This document shows, piece by piece, positions 1 to 9,461 of a stretch of DNA of 12,481 bases. The notes below the pieces were generated by a model that was given only the letters and a program-made list of their open reading frames with translations, did no database searches and was not told the origin of the DNA. The first letter of the stretch is position 1; each line of letters starts with the position of its first letter. The stretch comes from Terfezia claveryi. Lineage: Eukaryota > Ascomycota > Pezizomycetes > Pezizales > Pezizaceae. A program made the position numbers and the translations under genes. Where the stretch lies: contig WHUX01000731.1 in NCBI GenBank assembly GCA_015179025.1, forward strand, positions 1 through 12,481. The letters are read 5' to 3'.

Positions 1-17
1 TCATCATCACTCTCATG

Positions 18-133
18 CTCAACAACCATATCCTTATTTTCACAAAATCATTATTGTTATCACTACCCTCATCCTCAACAACTACATCCTCATCACCCGT
101 GAAATCATCATTGTCATTATCACCCTCATTACC
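18..133. repeat. Imperfect ~57-bp tandem repeat coding an acidic 19-residue period
   Basis: Two adjacent units begin with CTCAACAAC at 18 and 74. They align over their length with one missing base in the first, giving 56 and about 57 bp. On the minus strand they code the Asp/Asn/Glu-rich tail of the decayed gene. A third, weaker unit may follow. The missing base shifts the frame inside the array. Confidence 0.5.
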
Positions 134-344
134 ATCAACCTGATCATCTACAGGCTCTTCCTGATTATCATCATCATCTGAATCCTCAACATCCCCTTCC
201 ACTTATTATTATTCTCATCTACATTATCCTCATCTCTGCTATCCTCGAAATTATTACCCTCATCTTCAGCACCTACAACTTTGCCACCCAGATTTTCTTC
301 ACCCACATGCTCACCAACCTCCTCCACCTCCATATGTCGAGTTC

Positions 345-394
345 CTAGTTGCTCCATTAGTGTAATTCCTCAAGTAGGTTCAATCTGGACTTAC
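345..394 (-). other. Candidate 50-nt spliceosomal intron in the decayed minus-strand gene
   Basis: On the minus strand the segment begins GTAAGT and ends CTAG, with CTAAT about 11 nt before the 3' end, which is a typical fungal layout. Removing it joins a basic segment (readable as LTKRRYVRAG) in phase 1 to the acidic segment that begins TRHMEVEEVGEH. Both flanks then read in compatible frames. This is inferred from signal and frame only. Confidence 0.5.
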
Positions 395-2173
395 CAGCTC
401 TCACGTATCTTCTCTTAGTCAGAAAAGGTCCCCTTGTAGACTGTCCTGAGTATAGAATAGTAGAACCCACCACTCACCAAGATTTCGGCACAATAGGCCG
501 AATCATTGCATGGTCTGCCGGGTCCCTCGTTCTACTGTATGGAGCTCCTACATCCAGTGCAATCTATGAGCCAATCAACATTTATTAGCATTGGTCCCAA
601 TTCAGTTTGCAAGCAACTTACTACGTGCATTATAGTTACTCAAACAGTCTGTAGGTGCTTATTGTCTAAGTTTTGGTATTACAACCTTAGGAGGTAGAGG
701 TTGACCCTTACTGGCTAAGGTAACTTTAGTAGTTGGGATATCCTTAGCCGCTTACTTATCCTTATCAGTCTTTATCCCCTTGGCAGTCATTTTCCCCTTA
801 GTAGTCATTGTCTCCTTAGTATCCTTTAAACTCTAGGTCAACTTAGTTACACCTATAGCCCTGCAAATTGGTGTTGATTTCCCTTTTGTTGCCTGTGAAC
901 CATTACTATCTATAGCTGTTGTTGCACACTTAGTTGATTTAGGCTTAACATACTTGGTAGTACATTTGGAGGCCGGTGCATTCGTAGGGGCTGCCATATG
1001 TACAACTGGGGTACAAGAGTAAGTGTTGGGGGTGTTTACTTAGCCAATAGAGTACAACTCAACCTGAAAATCTATAAGATTGGGCTCTGGATGAGCTATT
1101 ATCATGCTCCCAACTAAATAATCTATAGTAATATAGACAAATTATCCAGTGACATTCATAGCATAGATATGTCAGATAACTCGTCCTGGCGGTATGAATA
1201 GAGCAACAGTTGGCAGTGTTGCCGCCATGCTATATAAACCCAAAATGAGTGTACAAGAGATAGTTGATGAACTGAATATTCAGCCTCCATATGATGGGTC
1301 TAGACCATGCATTTCTGGTGTAATAATGTATACCCATACTATATTTGGAGGCCCTCCCACGGATAGTGCCCAGCCTGCTAGATGTCGTTGATAGTATATA
1401 GACAGTGCCAAGGGCCTACCAGCAACCCCTAGTGGTGCCCTTGTAAGTAGAACTCTAGGAGGAGCTGCTGGTATGTTACTAGCCAGCATGGGTCTTGTAG
1501 CACTCATAGGGGGGGCTAAATGCTGCATTTGTGGGGCTGGTGCAGGGACAGCGGGTCTTTGTGAAGCTAGTGGCGGAAGAGAGCTAGCTGGTATTGGGCT
1601 AGGTGGGGGTCTTCATGCTTGCATAGCAGCCCTTAGTCACTCTGGGACGGCCTCCGTTCTTACCTTCTGTGAGCCTTGGTTCATTGGCATGTAAAGTAGC
1701 TCTGCAGTAGGTTACCCTATATTTAGTAATCTCCCAATAGGTTCAATGGCAATGCCCAGATTAGCCTGGTCATATGCAGCTCATGTATCTGCAATAGACT
1801 CTTACATCACTTGTCTTGATTTCCTTGCCTTCTTGGCGACATCTTGCATTAACTAGTTTTATGCACTCCGATAGTCCTACTGATAGTAATTCATTTGGCC
1901 CTTAGGAGCCATTGCTGGATGAGCAGTACTCTATTCGTATAACTCTGCAAATCTAGTTCTTCTAGACTCACCAGGCCCAAATATACCAAAATCGGACATC
2001 GCACACTATATGCATGAGTGCCATATCTGGTAGAGGGTCTTGGAAACCCCTGAGTCATTAAAACCTAGTTTATCTACAAATTGCCGAGTCTTGTAGTCAT
2101 CATCGCTAGAATCTACTCCACTCCCATCACTAGTGGTACCTGCATTACCTAACTTCCGTTTCTTCACTTACAT

Positions 2174-2703
2174 GTTGTAGTTTCTGAGGATCCTAATTAA
2201 TATCTGATAGAGTAGCCAGTACTGTACTCCGAGTATTCCATACCTAAATAAGTATAATCACTGTTAACACAGCTCGATTTATACTGTTGTTCCTATCTAT
2301 TATATTAATTAGCCCTCCAGAGATCCTCTCCAAACAATTTTGTATGTAGTCTTACCTTCACTGAGAGCTCTCAATCGTATATTATGAAATTCTGTACTCC
2401 TATAATTGTTTAGGTTCTTTGTTTGTAATGAAATAACAATATGATGGAGAGTGTAATAACCTATCACTATTACAGATTTTTTGTTTGCTATTATTCGGTT
2501 GTGGATATATATGATCTAGGTACAGACAGACAATTGCATTGGGATGATGCTGCCTAGTCTTGATCAAAGAATATGTGTTGGTGGAAAAACTAGGTATTAT
2601 CTACAAAGAGAAGGCTGTATTGTGCAATCTACCATTAATATGTCAATTATTTCTTTGTATAAATAGGTATCTTTATTGGGTAATATCTTTGTTCATACTA
2701 GAG
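2174..2703. other. Non-coding stretch upstream of the divergent minus-strand gene
   Basis: A+T-rich sequence with no open frame of note on either strand and no RNA gene that I recognise. It would contain the promoter of the minus-strand gene, but I cannot point to a convincing promoter element. Confidence 0.5.
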
Positions 2704-3116
2704 TAGTCTAGTTGGTACATACTGGTAGCCCTCTTCGAGACTATATGTGAGGGTCTGGGCAGGAGTGCCTCCTACACATGCTAACTAGTCTAACTCTATC
2801 TTGGCTCTACTTGCCAGACTGGGTTAGTACAAAGTGAAGCTCTGGTAGTCTCGATTAGACTTATATTGTGCCAACCAAACTAGCTCTAGAGGTTTGAGTT
2901 AGTCTGGTTATACTACCCCTCACAGGGTCCAAGTATATATAGGATCATTATTGGCACTAGTCTTAGTCTAGTTGGCACAAGCTTCTCAAAAGGCTTGTGT
3001 CAATCCGACTATATCAGGTTTAGGCAAGGATTCTATGGGGCTAATTGCTAATTGTGGCAGTGCGTTCCAGCACCTAGCTAGTCTGGTTGGCAACAGCTAT
3101 AGACAGGTTGGCACAA
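2704..3116. repeat. Cluster of a dispersed 16-18 bp motif, consensus CTAGTCTRGTTGGCACAA, in both orientations
   Basis: Forward copies lie at 2704-2719, 2964-2980, 3079-3095 and 3100-3116. An inverted copy is at 2866-2883 (TTGTGCCAACCAAACTAG). Partial copies are near 2899-2914 (forward) and 2811-2820 (inverted). The last two full copies are 21 bp apart. The cluster sits just before transposase copy 1. Short, clustered, two-orientation repeats of this kind occur as subterminal transposase-binding sites in several DNA transposon families; that role here is inference. Remains of a small inverted-repeat element are another explanation. Confidence 0.6.
2972..3003. repeat. Stem-loop built on one copy of the dispersed motif
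   Basis: Bases 2972-2982 pair with 2993-3003 as an 11-bp stem with one G-T pair and a 10-nt loop. The left side is the TTGGCACAAGC end of the motif. Confidence 0.5.
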
Positions 3117-3300
3117 TCCCCTCGAAGACAGGTCCATCTAATTTGAGATGAGAAAGTTTGATACTGATGCCATGACTTTATAGAATTGGCATCTTAATAT
3201 AGACACGATAAATCCGCCTTGGCCTAAATAATAGATATACATACTTACTTAATAGTAAGTAGCCTTAAACGTCGAGAGAGTAGGGAAACTGAGATCCAAA

Positions 3301-6300
3301 ATGCATTGTAGATTTTGTGACTTAGAATTTCAAAAAGCTGGACAGTATGGGAAACATTTGTAAGCCAAACATTCGGAGGCCTCAGCGGCTAATTGTCACA
3401 ATCCTTGCGACGACTAGCAAGAACAGTGATATCCCTCTACAAACCCTTCAATATCCATGAGAATACCAGGCAGGCAAAAACGAACATACTCTGTTTCTTC
3501 AGAATCCCTATAGGTTTGGACCAAACCTACAAAGGGACATAGGGAAACCAGGGCGTTTAGTATATACTTGGATTAGTCTTCAGGGGATTTGGAAGTTAGG
3601 ACTTCTAGTATATATGTAGGAGATAGTATGAGTCTATGACTCATCTCTGGAACAATAGGCCTCTCTAACTTTTAAAATCTGTATTAGATCCCTATGGTAC
3701 CGTTCGAGTGGTCCGAGAGAAGTCTATACTAGTTATACAATGCCTGCCAGCAGAATATAAAGCTGGAAAAATTATTGTGAAAATACCTTTGAATGATCTA
3801 CAGTGGCTTCAATTTAATCCAATATCGCCTTTCCAGAATGCATACGAATACAAGCTTGTGAGATTCTTCCATAAGAGTAAGACCTCATTAACAAATATTG
3901 ATCATTTCTTCAAGGAAAATCTGCTACCACTTGGTCTTTCTGATGATAATGGAGTCCATTTTCAGTCAGGATATACATGGAGAAATAAAATGCATGAGAT
4001 GATTGATCAACCAAGGTAGCAGAAAGGAATAGTCGACTTTTACTTCCAAAAGGGCTGTGCATTCTATTATAGGGACTTTGAGGATACTATGCGATATCTA
4101 CTTCAGTAACATACCTATAGCAAACACTTGGTTTTTGAGCCGATTCACGAATTCGATGAGGAAGGTAACTGGGTATATACTGAAATAAATACTGGTGATT
4201 GGTGGTGGAGGATACAAGTATAGAACCTATCTAATGAATACCAGTATAGATACTGACAAGCCTATAGAAGATCCTCCTGATTGGGTTATCACTGGTGCCA
4301 GTACTTTTGACATCCGATCAAATATGCCTTATGAATTGCTCTGGGAACAAGAAATTATGGCCATTGTTTATGAGTATTGTTAACATTCACTCAGAAATTC
4401 ATAATCAACCATTAAGATAAGTATGGATTCTGATAGGCCTTTTCCCAGTTGGCCCCAAGTGGAACAATAAGATTCCAGGTTTCTCGACTAAAGACTAGGA
4501 AGGTGATATACTGAGGGTATAACACCAGATTGTTTCACATATCCTATCACCTCTCACAAAAGTTTTCAAAGTACATACATAATCCTAGATGGAGCTATGA
4601 GGGTCTGTATTAACAACTTTTATAGGAGGGTGGGTGGAACATTTTATGTGGAGATAGCGAGGTCAGGAAGTGCATAACAATTCTTTCCACTTGGCTTGCC
4701 AACTATATAGAAAATATCAATATCCATGGTCTTAAAACCAATCATTGACCTGTATATATTGTAAGTCCATAGCAATTTGGAATTGTACGAAAGAAATCAC
4801 TGATAATGCACAATCATACAGAATATAAGAGGGTGTATTGAGTCAGGGATTTAGAGAGGTATATAGCTATAGATAATAGATATAATTAGAGTATAACATA
4901 GCTAATATATAGCTAGGTTGGATGATGCAGGAATGAAGCCCTTTGAAAATGCACTGTGAGTTCAGCTGCTAGACCTAGGTATCCAACCACCACATGTGGT
5001 CCATGGCGATATACATCATAATATTCTTCTTGGGATACTCAAGTATCTCATGGGCTGAATAGAGCAGTTTCTCAACAAATACCAGCGCTTGGAGGTATTC
5101 GATAGGATCTGGGAACAGATCCCACTATATCTAGAGTATCGACTGCCCTATAAGAGATATCAGCAAATTATCATGTGGAGTAGTATGGAAATGCGGGGAA
5201 TTAATCATGTGATCTTGGCTTGCTTTACAGCAGCGCTGGATAATCCAATAACAGACACTCCAAGTCTCTTAGCAGGTGCCAAAGCAGATAGCAAGTGAAT
5301 GATCCGATATGTGTGATACATCACATATTTCTGTCTTATGGCATAGTACCGGAGTCACACACTCCAGACAATAGGTTATATGGATCTATACCTCTAGAAA
5401 TTCCATGATAACTTACATTTCTTTAGGGAGTTTGGGGCTACAAAAAAGGATCATGAGAACGTAAAGGAGGCTTCAAGAGAGCTGGTAGTTGATCAACTGG
5501 AGGTACATCAAGCAAAACTGGATGAATATTTCAATTTCAGTAAAATAAAGAGAAAGAAAATAGCAATACAAGAATGACACAAGAGACAACAGGTGATTCA
5601 GGACGTCCTGTATAAGGCAGATTTCAATTTTCCTAAGCTGCATCTACTATCCCACTATACCACACAAATCAAAGATTTCAGGAGTCTCCCTCAGTACTCC
5701 ACTGAGGTTACAGAAGTGCTTCACAAGCCTTTGAAAAATGCTTATCGAAGATCTAACCATGTAAATTCAGCCGAGCAAATACCAGATACCATTATAGTTG
5801 AACATGCATTGTGAATGAGAGAACTGAATTTGAAGGAATAGAGTCAGGAGTATTAGTTCAGTAGGGAAATCCTTGATATTATCTGGAGACTGTGTGCAAA
5901 GGACCTTCAGAAGATGACGATACAGGCAGGGACACATCAGGGTCCAATCTTATGAGGTAAACAGGCTTCTGATGTTCTAAAAGGAACTCCTATGCAGACA
6001 CTTGTGGCAAGGTTAGGTATTGGGAAGCTTTTAGAGTGCCTTACTGAATACCTGAGGTTGAACACACCAGGCTCTATTAATCTGGAAGGGGTCACACATT
6101 TTCCAACACACTATTATGTGGAGCTGTCAGTCAGTATGCCAGAATTCCAGGGGGAAGGTAGGTAGATGCATAATGTGCAATGGATTGGGGAAAAAGCATT
6201 TCGCAAATAGGGTAAGCCTAGGGCAGATTGGGTGTAGGTATGGCGAAGAGGATAGTCAGAGTATTCAACTGGGGACCTAGATGGGAAAATTGTGGGAAAA

Positions 6301-6570
6301 CTGAAAGGGCTCTTCAGTATGCAGGATAATATTGACAGGGTCCATGAAGTGCCTCTTGTATCATTACTTCAAGTACAAGGTTCAAGAAAGCCAGGTAGGG
6401 ATGAAGGAATAGTTCGGATGGAAGTGCGAGAGGATGGGAAAGGAATGAATATATTGTGCATTGTGGACATTGAAGGAATGGCGTATCTGATTGGGTTAAA
6501 GGAAGAGAATACATGGCTGGTGAAAAATAGGATTGATTTCAATATGTGGAATAAGCTATACTGCGAATGA
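3301..6570 (+). pseudogene. Plavaka/KDZ-like DNA transposase, copy 1, near full length but inactivated
   Basis: Cut-and-paste transposase of the fungal Plavaka group (KDZ-like, RNase H-fold DDE enzyme). The ATG at 3301 opens a C2H2 zinc finger (MHCRFC, then H19 and H24, spacing C-x2-C-x12-H-x4-H) with a TAA inside it, followed by MRIPGRQKRTYS at 3457. The N-terminal part reads well at 3760-4190, ending in VYTEINTGDWWW, a family hallmark. An intron follows (4218-4267). Candidate catalytic codons remain: Asp 4316-4318 in LLTSDQ, Asp 5008-5010 in GDIHHNILLGIL and Glu 5713-5715 in TEVTEVLHK. From about 4930 to 6570 a single frame runs to the natural end NRIDFNMWNKLYCE, broken by about 13 stops but no frameshift; 4560-4930 is scrambled across frames, and its zinc-knuckle remnant reads CIYC at 4751-4762. 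The length, about 1,070 codons, suits the family. The order of motifs matches copy 2 throughout. Not functional. Confidence 0.88.
4218..4267 (+). other. Phase-0 intron in transposase copy 1 (50 nt)
   Basis: The intron begins GTATAG directly after a CAA codon and ends CCTATAG, with CTGAC about 11 nt before the end and CTAAT further upstream. Removing it joins GDWWWRIQ to a segment with LVPVLLTSDQ in the correct frame. The intron in copy 2 (12129-12180) sits at the equivalent codon boundary with the same phase, which strongly supports both. Confidence 0.8.
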
Positions 6571-7104
6571 GATAATACCTGTATTTAGATTACAAGCATA
6601 GAGGGATTATAATGCAATTATTAGAAGTGCAGACTGCAAGGGTCCTATTGAAGCTATTTCATGTTTTGAAGTTATATAGTATTATAGAGCTTTGGTCATA
6701 AGAGGATGCGAGGTGGCAGAAAACAACCAAAGAGATGGAAAAGATCATGCAAGATACTAGGGACAAGATTTCAAAAGGTATTCACAAGGTCTACTGGAAG
6801 GCAAAAGGTTAGCAACATATGCATAGAGTGCCCTAAGAGGCAAGGAATCAGACCAGTACACATAGGGCACACTGGGGGCCAAGCGTACAGAGGAATAAGA
6901 AAGAGTATCCTGATGCCCCTGCAGGGCATCAGGACGCCACAAATTTCTTTCTAATAATGGGGTTAGTGACATCTCTCTCTATCAATAAATCGTTGGATTA
7001 CTTACAGTATATGCAGTTATTGGAACACCTCCTGACCTGACTTACTCTGTAACTCTTCTCTTACAATTCTCTTACAAACTATCGAAGCATCATCTTCATT
7101 AGCA
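6571..7104 (+). other. Region after copy 1; possible decayed coding scrap, otherwise nothing recognised
   Basis: From about 6700 to 6950 one plus-strand frame reads as a charged, helix-like stretch (for example EMEKIMQDTRDKISKGIHKV), broken by two TAG codons that could be old CAG. I cannot name it; it might belong to the element or to an older insertion. The rest, up to the palindrome, is plain A+T-rich sequence. No terminal inverted repeat or target-site duplication for copy 1 could be fixed by eye here. Confidence 0.3.
6909..6933. repeat. Perfect hairpin, 10-bp stem and 5-nt loop
   Basis: CCTGATGCCC at 6909-6918 is followed by CTGCA and then its exact reverse complement GGGCATCAGG at 6924-6933. 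It is G+C-rich within A+T-rich sequence. A role as a terminator-like or element-end structure is unproven. Confidence 0.7.
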
Positions 7105-7177
7105 AAAAAAAATGTATGTTAGGATGTACCACCAAGCGTCCGGATGCAAGTTTGTATCCTGTGCATCCTGTGCGTCT

Positions 7178-7360
7178 GGACGCACTAGAACGTTGCCCCC
7201 TTGCCTGTGATGCAACACCAATGCTGGGCAGTTGCTCTTGCATTTGGACGTACTGGAATGTTGCCCCCTCGCCTAAGATGCAACACTAATGCTGGGCAGT
7301 TGATCTCGCATCTAGGACGCACTGGGATGTTGCCCCCATACCTAGGATGTAAGCATACAT
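7178..7360 (+). repeat. 68-bp tandem repeat, about 2.6 units, left side of the palindrome only
   Basis: Units start at GGACGCAC (7178), GGACGTAC (7246) and GGACGCAC (7315), spaced 68 and 69 bp. Each contains GTTGCCCCC, and the first two also contain AATGCTGGGCAGTTG. The third unit is partial. The matching place in the right arm (8697-8938) lacks the array, so it arose or was lost after the inversion. Confidence 0.75.
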
Positions 7361-7384
7361 GGTGGGTAAATACAACCTGTTTAC

Positions 7385-8007
7385 AGCTTGTATCTGCTAT
7401 GTTCTTACACTAGCCAGCTATATAGCCAGGTTTGCAACCTTTGAATATACATGCAGAAGAAATATTTATTGTGTTCGCCAATTATTATATACACAGAGAG
7501 GTATTTAGCAATAGATATGTATACGGAATATGTGTACAGCAACACTCACTCTAACCCTTGGCCTAAGCTTTGCTTTAACTCTCGTATCTATCGCTCTAAC
7601 TCTCGGTCTAATGCTCATTCAAATTCTCACTGTAATGCACTCTCTAATACATGCTATAATATGCTGGGAATAATAAGCAAAGGGAAAAAGCGCGGGGAAG
7701 GGAAGTATATATACAAGAAAACTATAGTTGCCAAAGCCGACTGTAAAGGCTAACAATTTAGACTTTTCGAAGATAATGAGATAGGGGATAATAAGAGAAG
7801 TGGCATGACAGTGATCAATGGCGCTCAGCCCTCTTTCGCCCGCAGGTGTCCTACTATTCAATACCTGGCCTGTTAATAGTCATATGAGGAAATCATAGTC
7901 ATTGTATAGAGATATGTGCGGAGTTCATGCTTTGTAATATGTTTCATAGGAATTCATGCATTCGCAGGCATATATATATATATATATGCAAGAAACTCTT
8001 ACTTTTG
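7385..8007 (+). repeat. Left core arm of the palindrome
   Basis: Starts AGCTTGTATCTGC and ends CTCTTACTTTTG at 8007. It contains a degenerate 12-bp minisatellite (about 7543-7660), a conserved block near 7670-7900 that includes GGCGCTCAGCCC, and a TA run. It pairs with 8071-8696. Confidence 0.8.
7543..7660 (-). repeat. Degenerate 12-bp minisatellite in the left arm
   Basis: On the plus strand it reads as units like CACTCACTCTAA and CTCTCGGTCTAA, about nine or ten of them with heavy divergence. It is the inverted partner of the array at 8431-8535. Confidence 0.6.
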
Positions 8008-8108
8008 TATATATATATATATATATACGAGAATTCCATGCATTGGCAGGCATATATATATGTAAGTCTCCAAAAGTATGAGTTTCTTGCATATATATAT
8101 ATATATAT
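7970..8108. repeat. Three TA-dinucleotide microsatellites around the palindrome centre
   Basis: TA runs lie at about 7970-7987, 8008-8027 and 8091-8108. A block of about 28 bp, GAATTC(C)ATGCATT then GCAGGCATATAT, occurs directly at 7950 and 8031 and inverted near 8098-8130. The loop is therefore itself made of arm-derived sequence. Confidence 0.75.
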
Positions 8109-8696
8109 GCCCGCAAATGTATGAATTTCTACGAAATATATCACAAAGTATGAACTCCGCATATATCTCTATACAACAACTATGATTTCCTAATATGACT
8201 ATTACCAGGCCAGGCATTAAATAGTACGGCACCCGTAGGCGAAAGGGGGCTGAGCGCCATTAATCACTATCGTGCCACTTCTCTTATTATCCCCTATCTC
8301 ATTATCTTCGAAAAGTCTAAATTGTCAGCCTTAGTAGTCATCTTTGGCAACTATGGTTTTCTTGTATATATACTTCCCTTCCTCGCGCTTCTTCTCTTTG
8401 CTCATTATTCCTAGCATATTACAGTGCATATTAGAAAGAGCATTAGAGCGAGAATTAGAGCGAGCATTAGAGCGAGCATTAGAGTGTGTATTGGAGCGAG
8501 TATTGGAGTGAGTATTAAAGCGAGTGTTAGAGCGATTGGAGCAGCAATTGCATGCTCTATATATATATCTATTTCTCAATACTTCTATACATATAATTAG
8601 TAGCGAATACAATAGATATTTCCGCTGCATGCATATTTAATGGATGCAATAGCAGCTACATAGCGGGCTAGTGTTAGAGCATCGTAGATGCAAGCT
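8071..8696 (-). repeat. Right core arm of the palindrome
   Basis: Starts CAAAAGTATGAG at 8071 and ends CAAGCT at 8696. It is the reverse complement of the left arm over its whole length, with small indels (626 against 623 nt). Its 12-bp minisatellite is much more regular than the one in the left arm. Confidence 0.8.
8431..8535 (+). repeat. 12-bp minisatellite, consensus TTAGAGCGAGCA, eight full units and a partial
   Basis: Units run without gaps: TTAGAAAGAGCA, TTAGAGCGAGAA, then two perfect units, then variants differing mostly by transitions (TTAGAGTGTGTA, TTGGAGCGAGTA), ending with a 9-nt partial at 8527-8535. The opposite strand would code a Ser-Asn-x-Arg/His repeat, which I take as a by-product of a 12-nt (4-codon) period, not a gene. 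Confidence 0.85.
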
Positions 8697-8768
8697 ATGA
8701 GCTGGTGTGCATTGCAGAAGAGAGCGATTTGGGGCCATGGTTAGCAATGGCAGACATGGAACCTATAG

Positions 8769-8797
8769 CATTAACAACCTCTCTTGAGTTGTTAATG
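8769..8797. repeat. Hairpin with a 10-bp stem and 9-nt loop in the right outer segment
   Basis: CATTAACAAC (8769-8778) pairs perfectly with GTTGTTAATG (8788-8797). Confidence 0.65.
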
Positions 8798-8846
8798 TGA
8801 TGGGAATGACCTCTGATATCCACAGGTTGAGCTTATGTCAACTACC

Positions 8847-8883
8847 ATCTGGATGGCAATTATTGCCCCAATGGTGTCCAGAT
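8847..8883. repeat. Two-part hairpin in the right outer segment
   Basis: ATCTGGA (8847-8853) pairs with TCCAGAT (8877-8883), and inside it GGCAAT (8855-8860) pairs with ATTGCC (8862-8867). The two sub-stems are unequally spaced, so it may be chance. Confidence 0.4.
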
Positions 8884-9170
8884 TGTATTACAATATAGTG
8901 CAGGGCCCTAGTTGCGTTTGAATTATAATACAATACTCAGATGCACAGGATGCATAGGATGCAAAATCGCATTCGGATGCTTGGTACTGTGTCCAGATGC
9001 TAAATCTTTTTTCCTGATGTAAGCATTTGGAAAGCAATCTCTTATAGTATAGAATAGGATCCCAAAAGTCTCATACTATACCAAGAACACTGCAAATCAT
9101 TCATATACTAAGTGTATTTACTTATTTAGTCCGAGTAAATTTATAAATTGCTGATTAGTTATTACAGTGC

Positions 9171-9461
9171 TTAAAGGGAAGGATCTATTGGCATGCTAGA
9201 TAAACCCTCTATTGCGAGTTTGTTTTCAAGATAGAATAGTGTATCATCACCAATTGCATCTCTAAAATTACTGATGAGAACAACTAGTGTGACAAAGTAT
9301 GTTGTTAGTACCCCTTCGAAGACTAAGGCCATAAAAGTCACCCCAAGCCAAAAGCGAAACTGATCAATCATATAGTTCGTAGGGTTTCTATGAGATATGA
9401 CAGAATCAGCTAGTAATAGAATAGAGTATATTATGCTATTTAAGGAGCCATTTTCAGACCC
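9171..9461 (-). CDS. Possible small membrane protein or exon, unknown
   Basis: An uninterrupted minus-strand frame of about 96 codons, ending in TAA at 9173-9171. It has an internal ATG at 9371 but stays open upstream to a TGA at 9464-9462. It would contain two hydrophobic stretches: SIIYSILLLADSVIS near the start of the frame and FMALVFEGVLTTYFVTLVVL in the middle, followed by a polar C-terminus (ISNFRDAIGDDTLFY). An unbroken frame is unusual in this decayed window, and the residue mix is protein-like. It may be a last exon, or a chance frame antisense to the plus-strand fragment that overlaps it at 9397-9461. I recognise no family. Confidence 0.3.
   Translation of the reverse strand, partial: GSENGSLNSIIYSILLLADSVISHRNPTNYMIDQFRFWLGVTFMALVFEGVLTTYFVTLVVLISNFRDAIGDDTLFYLENKLAIEGLSSMPIDPSL

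Larger units (their letters stand above)
1..2173 (-). pseudogene. Decayed gene for an unknown multi-segment protein, divergent from transposase copy 1; 3' end beyond the window
   Basis: I do not recognise this protein, but the minus strand reads as coding if in-frame TAA/TAG/TGA are taken as mutated Gln/Arg codons. The suggested start is the ATG at 2173-2171, followed by TAA (probably an old CAA) and a basic KKRK stretch that could be a nuclear signal. Segments in order: a charged, probably helical part with Ser/Asp and Lys/Gln runs (about 2170-1740); a Pro/Ala/Gln-rich linker (about 1620-1400); a weakly readable part (about 1280-1060); a Lys/Thr/Pro-rich part (about 1000-700); a compact part with motifs such as ALDVGAPYSRTRDPADHAM and PIVPKSW (about 655-395); and an Asp/Glu/Asn-rich acidic tail (344-1). 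At least one frameshift lies near 200. The gene starts about 1.1 kb from copy 1 on the opposite strand, as expected of an accessory ORF of one element, but an unrelated neighbour is equally possible. No TET/JBP-like iron-binding motif was seen. Confidence 0.5.
7105..9010. repeat. Giant imperfect palindrome (long inverted repeat), about 1.9 kb
   Basis: The sequence from 7385 to 8007 reappears as the reverse complement at 8071-8696, with many stretches nearly identical and differences mostly C/T or A/G. Homology also returns at the outer ends: CCAAGCGTCCGGATGC near 7132 matches the reverse complement of 8969-8984. Between core and ends the arms differ: the left has a 68-bp tandem array and the right has unrelated sequence with small hairpins. 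The loop is 63 nt. It could be a foldback-type or non-autonomous element, or an inverted duplication. No complete coding gene is supported inside it; the open frames that cross it code low-complexity repeats (Ser-Asn-x-Arg, Tyr-Ile). The outer boundaries are approximate. Confidence 0.85.

Noticed and set aside
1473..1694. Gly/Ala-rich plus-strand frame
   Set aside because: It is the antisense of the Pro/Ala-rich linker of the decayed minus-strand gene, which continues in frame well beyond it.
4195..4383. Small plus-strand frame inside copy 1
   Set aside because: It lies over the intron and out of frame with the transposase motifs.
7120..7200. CRISPR-like or telomere-like repeat (ATCCTGTGC repeated)
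   Set aside because: Only two or three copies of a 10-bp word, no spacers, and no terminal position.
7451..7753. 100-codon plus-strand frame and its mirror at 8331-8630 as genes
   Set aside because: Each is the same palindrome arm read outward to inward; the Ser-Asn-x-Arg text comes from a 12-bp repeat, and no conserved domain is visible.
7800..7900. tRNA-like gene around GGCGCTCAGCCC
   Set aside because: No cloverleaf or GTTCRANNC box found; the block is simply well conserved between the arms.
7925..8232. Open frames rich in Tyr-Ile across the palindrome centre
   Set aside because: They are translations of TA microsatellites on both strands and overlap one another in several frames.
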